DNA from: Planctomycetota bacterium
GTDB taxonomy: Bacteria; Planctomycetota; SZUA-567
Assembly (NCBI GenBank): GCA_031254915.1
Contig: JAIRTL010000057.1
Span: 1-50,050 of the forward strand
Direction: 5' to 3'
Length of the DNA stretch: 50,050 bases
In this document: one piece after another, positions 44,161-50,050 of the stretch
Position numbering within the stretch: the first letter of the stretch is position 1
Layout of the letters: the number at the start of each line of letters is the position of its first letter
Made by a program: the position numbers and the translations under genes
The notes under the pieces: generated by a model
Told to the model about the DNA's origin: nothing
The model's database searches: none
The model's input: only the letters and a program-made list of their open reading frames with translations

Positions 44161-45156
44161 ATGCAGAGATTCTTCAACGATCCGTCCAAGGTGGTCGACG
44201 AAATGGTCGAGGGGTTCCTCAAGTGCCACACGAATATCGTCGAAAAGACCGGCAATCCCCGGGTCGTGAAATCGGTGTTCCCCACCAAGGGCCGCGTCGG
44301 CATCGTCACCGGCGGCGGCAGCGGCCATAAGCCCGCCTTCGTCGGCTATGTCGGCAAGAACATGGTCGACGCGGTCGCCATCGGCGAAATCTTCTCGTCC
44401 CCGACCGCGAAGGCGTTTTACGATGCGTTCAAGGCCGCCGACGGCGGCAAGGGCGTCGCCTGCCTCTACGGCAACTACGCCGGCGACAATATGAACGTCA
44501 AGATGGCCAAGGACATGGCCGAGGACGACGGCATCAGGGTCCTCACCGTCGTCGCCAACGACGACGTTCCCTCCGCGGCGAAGGGCGAGGAAGCCAAGCG
44601 CCGCGGCGTCGCGGGCGAGATCCTGATGTGGAAATGCGGCGGCGCCAAGGCCGCCAAAGGCGGCAGCCTCGACGAAGTCATCGCCGCCGCGCAGAAGGCG
44701 ATCGACAACACGCGCTCGATCGGCGTCGGCCTCACGCCCTGCACGATCCCCGAAGTCGGCAAGCCGAACTTCCAGATCGAACCCGGCAAGATGGAGCTCG
44801 GCATCGGCCACCACGGCGAGCCCGGCATCAAGGTCACGGATCTCAAGTCCGCCGACGAAGTCGCGAAGATGATGGTCGACGTCGTTCTGCCGGACCTCCC
44901 GTTCAACTCCGGCGACGAGGCGGTGGTGCTCGTCTCCGGCCTCGGCGCGACCCCGGTGATGGAACTCTACATCCTGTTCAGCAAAATGAACGACCTGATC
45001 CAGGAAAAGGGCATCAAGGTCTACCGCTCCTACGTCGGCAACTATTTCACCTCGCTCGAAATGATGGGCGCGACCCTGACCGTCATGAAGCTCGACCCCG
45101 AACTCAAGGAGCTTGTCGACGCCGAATGCGACTGCATGGGCTTGACCCAGTTCTAA
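44161..45156 (+). CDS. dhaK: Dihydroxyacetone-kinase-like subunit DhaK
   Basis: A 331-residue substrate-binding subunit. The histidines and aspartate that bind the ketone substrate in DhaK are present: GGGSGHKPAFVGYVG, NYAGDNMNVKMAKD and GIGHHGEPGIKV. The last corresponds to the covalent-binding histidine. GGGAGGACAGCA precedes the ATG at 44161. It is followed by dhaL; no dhaM phosphotransfer subunit is in the window. Relatives in actinobacteria phosphorylate erythrulose, and the RpiB neighbour makes a tetrulose substrate plausible here (inference). Confidence 0.9.
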   Translation: MQRFFNDPSKVVDEMVEGFLKCHTNIVEKTGNPRVVKSVFPTKGRVGIVTGGGSGHKPAFVGYVGKNMVDAVAIGEIFSSPTAKAFYDAFKAADGGKGVACLYGNYAGDNMNVKMAKDMAEDDGIRVLTVVANDDVPSAAKGEEAKRRGVAGEILMWKCGGAKAAKGGSLDEVIAAAQKAIDNTRSIGVGLTPCTIPEVGKPNFQIEPGKMELGIGHHGEPGIKVTDLKSADEVAKMMVDVVLPDLPFNSGDEAVVLVSGLGATPVMELYILFSKMNDLIQEKGIKVYRSYVGNYFTSLEMMGATLTVMKLDPELKELVDAECDCMGLTQF

Positions 45157-45305
45157 AACGGCGGTCGCGTCGCGAATGGAACCGGAACGCATACAAATTG
45201 CAGAATTCATACATCTCAGTCCGTAATGCGTCCCGCGCGGCAATTTTCGCAATTATGCTTCAGGAATCCTGCATTATGCATTATGCATTGGATCAAGGGG
45301 TTATC

Positions 45306-45950
45306 ATGGCCGAATCATTCAATAAAAAGGACGGCTCGCAGGTTGTCGGCGGACTCGTTCTGGTCATTCAGGAAAACAAGGCGTACCTCAGCGAAATCGA
45401 CGGCGCCATCGGCGACGGCGACCACGGCATCAACATGAACAAGGGCTTCACCATGTTCGCCGATCAGGTCAACCTCGCCGAGGAGGACATGGGCACCGCG
45501 CTCAAGAAGCTGGGCCGCATTCTCCTTACCGAGATCGGCGGCTCCATGGGCCCGATCTACGGCACCTTCTTCATCGAAATGTCCAAGGTGATCAAGGACG
45601 CCGACGTCGTCGACGCCCCGACGTTCGGCAAGATGCTGCGCGCGGCCGTCGTCGGGCTTCAGGCCCTTGGCGACGCCAAGGTCGGGGACAAGACCATGAT
45701 GGACACGCTCATCCCGGCGACGGCGGCGTTCGAGGCCGCCGAGGGTTCCGGCTTCGTCGCGGCGCTGGACGCGATGGAGGCAGCGGCGAAGAAGGGCTGG
45801 GAATCGACCAAGGCCCTTCAGGCCAAGGTCGGCCGCGCCAGCCGGCTGGGCGAACGCTCCATCGGCGTCCTCGACGCCGGCGCGACCTCGACCTGGCTGA
45901 TTCTCGAAAGCTTCGCCAAAAGCATCCGCTCCGTCCTTTCGGCGTCTTGA
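45306..45950 (+). CDS. dhaL: Dihydroxyacetone-kinase-like subunit DhaL
   Basis: A 214-residue nucleotide-binding subunit. The Mg-ADP aspartates are in IDGAIGDGDHGINMNKGF. GSMGPIYGTFF, DTLIPA and the terminal LDAGATSTWLIL are family-typical. AAGGGG precedes the ATG at 45306; ten earlier codons are open but lack a site. The 149-base gap after dhaK contains TGCATTA direct repeats and small palindromes, possibly a processing or regulatory element. Separate K and L subunits usually go with DhaM phosphotransfer, which is not seen here. Confidence 0.9.
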   Translation: MAESFNKKDGSQVVGGLVLVIQENKAYLSEIDGAIGDGDHGINMNKGFTMFADQVNLAEEDMGTALKKLGRILLTEIGGSMGPIYGTFFIEMSKVIKDADVVDAPTFGKMLRAAVVGLQALGDAKVGDKTMMDTLIPATAAFEAAEGSGFVAALDAMEAAAKKGWESTKALQAKVGRASRLGERSIGVLDAGATSTWLILESFAKSIRSVLSAS

Positions 45951-46121
45951 CGCAACAGAACGCGTTTCCGGATCTTTCCCGAAACGCTCCCGGCGCAATC
46001 CCGGCGCGCGGGCGGGTCCGAGTCGGAATCCGGCCGCTGTTCCCCGGCCGAACGTTCCGCGCCGGATGCTTTTGTACGCGCCGGAGCGTCGGCGACCGTT
46101 TTCGACGCGCGCCGCGTCCGA

Positions 46122-46247
46122 TATGCCGGGCGCGGTCCGAAATCGTGAAAATGGGGGATGGGGTCGCCCTGTTCCACACCTGTTTCCCTTGGCCATTTCA
46201 TGGCCGCGCGCGGTTGAGTGAATCGCAACTCCGGACCATGAACGTCA
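46122..46247 (+). repeat. Family A palindromic repeat, copy 8
   Basis: Begins TATGCCGGGCGCGGTCCG and ends CGGACCATGAACGTCAT, with the core TTTCATGGCCGCGCGCGG. It lies between dhaL and the regulator promoter. Confidence 0.85.
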
Positions 46248-46291
46248 TCCATATTCCTTCGGCTTTTTTCACCCCTTTTCACGAAAAGGTC

Positions 46292-46319
46292 TTGACAAAC
46301 ACCGGGGCGCCATTACAAT
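46292..46319 (+). promoter_or_regulatory. Strong sigma-70 promoter for the regulator-kinase operon
   Basis: TTGACA (46292-46297), a 16-base spacer and TACAAT (46314-46319). It lies 110 bases upstream of the ATG at 46429. Confidence 0.65.
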
Positions 46320-46375
46320 TATTCAAATTAATGAACATTTGTCCGTTCAAAATTACAGACACGCGAATAATTGTA
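46314..46375. promoter_or_regulatory. Paired 11-bp inverted repeat overlapping the -10 box
   Basis: TACAATTATTC (46314-46324) and GAATAATTGTA (46365-46375) are perfect inverted copies with centres 51 bases apart. The left one includes the -10 hexamer. This is a natural position for autorepression by the SorC-family protein; binding is inferred. Confidence 0.5.
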
Positions 46376-46428
46376 ATCCCAGCGAAGACTCGTCCGGCCC
46401 GTCCCTGCGGCCGCATGGAGAAGACGGC

Positions 46429-47403
46429 ATGCACCAGGACAACATGCACGAGCTCTTGTTGCGCATCGCCTGGCATTATTACATAGACGAAATGAACCAG
46501 CAGAAAATCGCGGACCGGCTCGAGCTTCCGCGCATCAAGGTTCTCCGTCTCCTGAAGGAAGCCAAGGCCAGGGGCATGGTGGATGTACGCATCAAGGGCG
46601 ACCGCGTCTCCCTCTTCTCCCTCGAACGCGAACTCGTCGATCTCACCGGCCTGGACGAAGTCACCGTCGTCCCTTCCGGGCCTGATCCCGTGCGCTCGGT
46701 CGCCTACGGCATGACCTACCGCTTCATCCGCGCCCTCAAGACGCACCGCGTCATCGGCATCGGCATCGGCCGCACCCTGCACCAGTTCGCCCAGCTGCTC
46801 GACTTCAATGGACCGATGAAGACGCGGGAGATCGTCTCCCTTGTCGGCAACACCCAGTCGAACATGGCGCTCGATCCCCTCGACCTCTCCTATACCCTCG
46901 CCACCAAGCTCAAGGTCGATTACTTCAACCTGTGGGCGCCGGCATGGGGCGCGACGCCCGGGGAGGCCGAATCCATCAAGCGCAATCCCTCCATCGCCGG
47001 CACGCTGCGGCGGGCCGAAAACGCCGGCATCGCCTTCATCGGCATCGGCGCGATGAAGAACTCAATGTACGTCCGTTACGGCTACATCAAGCCCGAGGTC
47101 TTCCGCAACATGCGCGAGGGCCCGTTCGTGGGCGAGGTTCTCGGCCAGTTTTTCGATGTCGACGGGCGCCGGCTGCCCCATGAGGTGCAGGGCTGCTTCA
47201 TCGCCGTCGACATGCCGCTCGGGTGTCCCGTGGTGGCGGTGTGCGCGGGCGTGGAGAAGCGCGACGCCTTCATCGGCGCCTGGCGCGCCGGATTCGTCAA
47301 CGAACTTATCACCGACGAGGAAATGGCGCGCTCGCTCGTCGCCGTTCTCAAGCGCGAGCGCCGTTCGATCGCGCGTGCCGGAGGGGGGAGGATAGCGACA
47401 TGA
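46429..47403 (+). CDS. SorC/DeoR-type sugar-binding transcriptional regulator
   Basis: A 324-residue regulator. The N-terminal helix-turn-helix (IAWHYYIDEMNQQKIADRLE, then LPRIKVLRLLKEAKARGMV) is that of the SorC/LsrR/EryD group. The sugar-phosphate-binding domain has VIGIGIGRTLHQFAQLL, IAFIGIGAM and, near the end, VVAVCAGVEKRDAFIGAWRA. Earlier in-frame ATGs lack a site, whereas GGAGAAG precedes the ATG at 46429. It overlaps the kinase gene by ATGA, so regulator and kinase are co-expressed. The inducer is probably the phosphorylated product of the kinase, as for LsrR; this is inference. Confidence 0.88.
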   Translation: MHQDNMHELLLRIAWHYYIDEMNQQKIADRLELPRIKVLRLLKEAKARGMVDVRIKGDRVSLFSLERELVDLTGLDEVTVVPSGPDPVRSVAYGMTYRFIRALKTHRVIGIGIGRTLHQFAQLLDFNGPMKTREIVSLVGNTQSNMALDPLDLSYTLATKLKVDYFNLWAPAWGATPGEAESIKRNPSIAGTLRRAENAGIAFIGIGAMKNSMYVRYGYIKPEVFRNMREGPFVGEVLGQFFDVDGRRLPHEVQGCFIAVDMPLGCPVVAVCAGVEKRDAFIGAWRAGFVNELITDEEMARSLVAVLKRERRSIARAGGGRIAT

Positions 47404-48881
47404 GCCATGTTCTCGCCTTCGACATCGGCACCGGCGGGGTGCACGTCAACGTCATCGACCGCATGGGGCGTTTCGCCGGCTCCGCCTACGAGGAAATACG
47501 CTACAACTACGTGAAGGAATACGACGGTTTGGACTGGGACGCCGCCTCCTCCTGGGAGAGTTCGATCCGCGCCGCCGAAAAGGCGATCGCCGAATCGGGC
47601 GTCCCCCGCGACGGCATCGTCGCCGCCGCCGTCACCTCGCAACGCCACGGCATGGTCTTCACGGACGGGGACGGCCTCGAGATCCTCGCCTGCCCGAACC
47701 TCGACGGCCGCGCCGCGCCGCAGGTCGAGCGGTTCGCCGCGCAGTATGGCGAGCGCGTTTACGATCTCACCGCGCGCTGGCCGGACGTCTATTTCCCGGC
47801 GCTCCGCCTGTTGTGGCTGCGGGACAACCGCCCGGACGACTTCGCCCGGGTCGCCCGCATCCTCATGGTGAACGAGTATTTCATCTACAAGCTCACCGGC
47901 CGCATGTGCTCGGAGTGGACCAACGCCGCCGAGACCATGCTGTTCGACACCGGCAACCGCGCCTGGTCGGCCGACATGATCCGTCTCTTCGGCTTCGAGA
48001 AGCTGCGGATGAACGATCTCGCCGCCCCGGGAGACGTCGTCGAACGCATCCGCCCCGAACTGGCGGGGCGTCTGGGCATCGGCCGCATTCCCGTGATTGC
48101 GGCCGTGTCCGACACGCAGGCGGCGGTGCTCGGCTCCGGGTTCGTGGAGCTCGGCGACGTCGTCGCGGTGAACGGGTCGACGACGCCCGTCCTCATGATC
48201 GAGGACCACTTCCTCAAGGATCCCCTGCGCCGCATCTGGGTCGACCCCTACCTTAAAAACCGGTGGCTGCTGGAGAGCAACTGCCTCCAGAGCGGCATGG
48301 TCCACCGCAAGCTCCTCGACCACCTCGCCGAACTCATCCGCATGATCCCGGGACAGGAATCGTTCGACCGGGACGACCTCTACAGGCTTTTGGAAAAGCT
48401 CGAGGACCGCACCGACGGCGTCGTCTCCTATTTCGGATCGCGGCGCTTCCACGTTTCGAAAAAGGACTCGAAGCGCCTCCAGATCACTTTCCCCAACGAA
48501 CAAACGAACGTTTTCGCGGCGATTCTTCCCTCCTACGTCGAAAATCTCGCCTTCGCCATCGCCGCCAACATCGAGCAACTCGAAGAGATCAGCGGGCGCC
48601 GCGTCTCCCGCCTCTGCCTCACGGGCGGCGGCAGCCGCAGCGCGCACCTCAAGCGGATCATGCCCGCGCTCCTCGCCGACCGCGAGGTCGTGGTCACCCG
48701 CGATCTCGAAACAACCTCGCGCGGCGCGGCCATTCAGGCCTGGACCGCCGTGGGCGAATATGCGGATGTCGAAGCCGCCATCCGGGAGATGTCCGCCTCC
48801 GGATGGTACGACCGCCTCACTGGCTGCTACGCCCCCAGGCTGCACGAGCGCTACCAGATGTGGCGCGAACTCTACGGATAG
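47400..48881 (+). CDS. FGGY-family carbohydrate kinase (second)
   Basis: A 493-residue kinase. The N-terminal phosphate loop is VLAFDIGTGGVHVNVID and the catalytic-base region AVSDTQAAVLGSGFVELG. The C-terminal ATP-binding LCLTGGGSRSAHLKRIMPAL and ETTSRGAAIQAW are complete. It differs clearly from the kinase at 15868. ATGA overlap couples it to the SorC regulator, and a 2-hydroxyacid dehydrogenase follows. Regulator-kinase pairs of this type include LsrR/LsrK and EryD/EryA; kinase-dehydrogenase pairing recalls B. subtilis YoaC/YoaD. The substrate is therefore open between a tetritol, a pentulose and an AI-2-like compound. Confidence 0.85.
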   Translation: MSHVLAFDIGTGGVHVNVIDRMGRFAGSAYEEIRYNYVKEYDGLDWDAASSWESSIRAAEKAIAESGVPRDGIVAAAVTSQRHGMVFTDGDGLEILACPNLDGRAAPQVERFAAQYGERVYDLTARWPDVYFPALRLLWLRDNRPDDFARVARILMVNEYFIYKLTGRMCSEWTNAAETMLFDTGNRAWSADMIRLFGFEKLRMNDLAAPGDVVERIRPELAGRLGIGRIPVIAAVSDTQAAVLGSGFVELGDVVAVNGSTTPVLMIEDHFLKDPLRRIWVDPYLKNRWLLESNCLQSGMVHRKLLDHLAELIRMIPGQESFDRDDLYRLLEKLEDRTDGVVSYFGSRRFHVSKKDSKRLQITFPNEQTNVFAAILPSYVENLAFAIAANIEQLEEISGRRVSRLCLTGGGSRSAHLKRIMPALLADREVVVTRDLETTSRGAAIQAWTAVGEYADVEAAIREMSASGWYDRLTGCYAPRLHERYQMWRELYG

Positions 48882-48898
48882 AAGGGATTGTCGCTCAC

Positions 48899-49951
48899 AT
48901 GAAGAAGAAGCTTTCCCTCTTCGTCGAATTGGACGCCCCGACGCTGGCCGCGCTGGCCGGGCGCTTCGACATTTTCCCCTTCGGCAAGGGCGGCGAGGAC
49001 AAGGAGAAGATCGTCGGCGAGGACGAGCTTTTCGACCAGCTTTCCTCCGTGAAGCCGGAGGTCGCCGTCATCGAGCAGGAGCCGGTGACGCCGAGGGTGG
49101 TCGACGCCGCGGTGCCGGAACTGAAGCTCGTCGCCTGCGTGCGCGCGGCGCCCAACAACGTCGACCTCGCCGCCTGCCGCGAGCGGGGCGTCATGGTCAC
49201 CAACGCCCCCGGCCGAAACGCCGTGGCGGTGGTGGAGATGACGATTGGCTTCATGATCTGCCTGGCGCGCTTCATCCCGCAGACGCATCACGAGATCATG
49301 AGCCGCCGCCTCACCCTGCCCCCGGGGACACCGGTGAACCGCGAGGACATCCTCTGGCAGCACGGCGACCTCAAGCAGAACCCGTACATCATGTACCGCG
49401 GCGTCGAGATCGACGGCCGCACGCTGGGCATGGTCGGCCTCGGCATCATCGGCCGCATGCTCGCCCCGAAAGCGAAGGCGCTGGGGATGCGCGTACTCGT
49501 CCATGATCCCTACGTCGACGCGGAGACGGCAGCGGCCGCCGGCGCGGAGAAGGTGGAGTTCGACGACCTCCTGCGCCAGGCCGATTTCGTCAGCCTGCAC
49601 GCCAAGGTCACGCCGGAGACGCGCGGCATGATCGGGCGGCGCGAATTCGAACTGATGAAGCCGGACGCCTATTTCATAAACACGGCGCGCGGCGCCCTCG
49701 TCAAGCGGGACGAACTGGTGCGGGTTCTTCGGGAGCGCCGCATCGCCGGCGCCGCGCTGGACGTCTTCGATCAGGAACCGCTGTACGACGACTCGCCGCT
49801 GCTCGAGCTCGACAACGTCGTGATGACGCCGCACATCGGCGGCGCGACCAGGGACGGAATCAGGCACCAGTCGCGGTTGATTCTTTTCAACGTCATGGCC
49901 TGGCTCGACGGCCGGACGCCGCCGAATCTCGTCAATCCTTCCGCGAAGTAG
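48899..49951 (+). CDS. D-2-hydroxyacid dehydrogenase (second, YoaD-like)
   Basis: A 350-residue NAD-dependent dehydrogenase. The Rossmann motif is LGMVGLGIIGRMLAPKAKAL. The catalytic Arg, Glu and His are in INTARGALVKRD, DVFDQEPLYDD and MTPHIGGAT. Compared with the 14528 paralogue it has an insert of about 30 residues before the cofactor domain (MSRRLTLPPGTPVNREDILW). It starts 17 bases after the kinase stop. Its ribosome-binding site (GAAGGG) is rather far from the ATG. It is probably in the same operon as the kinase and SorC regulator; the substrate is not known. Confidence 0.85.
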   Translation: MKKKLSLFVELDAPTLAALAGRFDIFPFGKGGEDKEKIVGEDELFDQLSSVKPEVAVIEQEPVTPRVVDAAVPELKLVACVRAAPNNVDLAACRERGVMVTNAPGRNAVAVVEMTIGFMICLARFIPQTHHEIMSRRLTLPPGTPVNREDILWQHGDLKQNPYIMYRGVEIDGRTLGMVGLGIIGRMLAPKAKALGMRVLVHDPYVDAETAAAAGAEKVEFDDLLRQADFVSLHAKVTPETRGMIGRREFELMKPDAYFINTARGALVKRDELVRVLRERRIAGAALDVFDQEPLYDDSPLLELDNVVMTPHIGGATRDGIRHQSRLILFNVMAWLDGRTPPNLVNPSAK

Positions 49952-50021
49952 TTTTTGCGGCGGCGTCATAGATGGCGGTGAATTGGTGTGCGTGCGAGGT
50001 GAGAGGGTGAAAGTTTTTTTT

Positions 50022-50050
50022 ATGAAAGGAGACCAGCCGTTGTCCGCCGA
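50022..50050 (+). CDS. Possible start of the next gene, cut by the window edge
   Basis: AAAGGAGA at 50025-50032 is a strong ribosome-binding site seven bases before a TTG at 50040-50042. An ATG at 50022 is in the same frame but upstream of that site. Only a few codons are visible, so no product can be named. Confidence 0.35.

Larger units (their letters stand above)
45951..46428. other. Gap upstream of the SorC-family regulator gene
   Basis: This 478-base gap contains family A copy 8, a strong promoter and a paired inverted repeat, listed separately. 45951-46121 shows nothing I can support. Confidence 0.55.

Overview
The window is GC-rich bacterial DNA with short intergenic gaps and clear Shine-Dalgarno sites. 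It has no tRNA, rRNA, phage, insertion-sequence transposase or CRISPR array that I can recognise. The gene set suggests a strict or near-strict anaerobe: the radical-SAM hydrogenase maturase HydE, a B12/radical-SAM protein of the TIGR03960 type, a flavodiiron protein and a DUF2284 protein. Several chaperonin paralogues, a DUF1573 protein, a Pro-Ala repeat protein and many Rbs-type sugar genes fit the PVC superphylum (for example Lentisphaerota/Kiritimatiellota), but this placement is inference and could be wrong.

Layout. 1-170: start of a SagB-like nitroreductase. 451-3359 (minus): hydE and the TIGR03960 protein, overlapping by ATGA, divergent from rlmN (3485-4621). 4898-6789: shikimate-dehydrogenase-like and UlaG-like pair behind a candidate sigma-54 promoter. 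6878-8996 (minus): nadD, yraN and a secreted repeat protein. 9875-12494: fprA, a small secreted protein and a glycosyltransferase. 12538-13257 (minus): PEP-hydrolase-family TIM barrel. 13742-24459: carbohydrate block with a cupin phosphoglucose isomerase, a 2-hydroxyacid dehydrogenase, an FGGY kinase, a secreted SMP-30-like propeller, a complete Rbs/Xyl-type ABC importer with two different permeases, and a zinc-type dehydrogenase. 24568-26959: metal-binding HMA protein, DUF2284 protein and lipoprotein. 27275-29372: two tandem PotD-like binding proteins with no transporter beside them. 29817-35875: chaperone block groL-groS-groL, dnaJ, grpE. 35946-38970: FmdB-like protein, CrtI-like oxidoreductase, FabG, FabZ-like dehydratase. 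39298-43337: SulP carrier, PHP phosphoesterase, a decayed sugar isomerase fragment and a DUF1573-VOC fusion. 43625-49951: RpiB-like isomerase, DhaK, DhaL, SorC regulator, second FGGY kinase and second 2-hydroxyacid dehydrogenase. This last block resembles tetritol/tetrulose or LsrRK/YoaCD-like loci.

The most striking non-genic signal is an intergenic repeat of about 128 bp (family A) present eight times in 50 kb. It occurs in both orientations, with imperfect terminal inverted repeats that begin TATAC and end GTATA, and looks like a MITE. A second repeat of about 115 bp (family B, two copies) also has inverted ends. Four intergenic sites match TGGC-N7-TTGC, the sigma-54 -24/-12 pattern, all upstream of carbon-metabolism genes. 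Two of these have a shared GGGTAA palindrome 100-140 bp upstream. Together these suggest a sigma-54-controlled sugar regulon in a genome seeded with small palindromic elements.

Functionally, the two sugar blocks look like parallel import, oxidation and phosphorylation modules. The RpiB homologue has lost residues that E. coli RpiB uses for ring opening and phosphate binding, which fits a substrate other than ribose 5-phosphate, such as a tetrulose phosphate.
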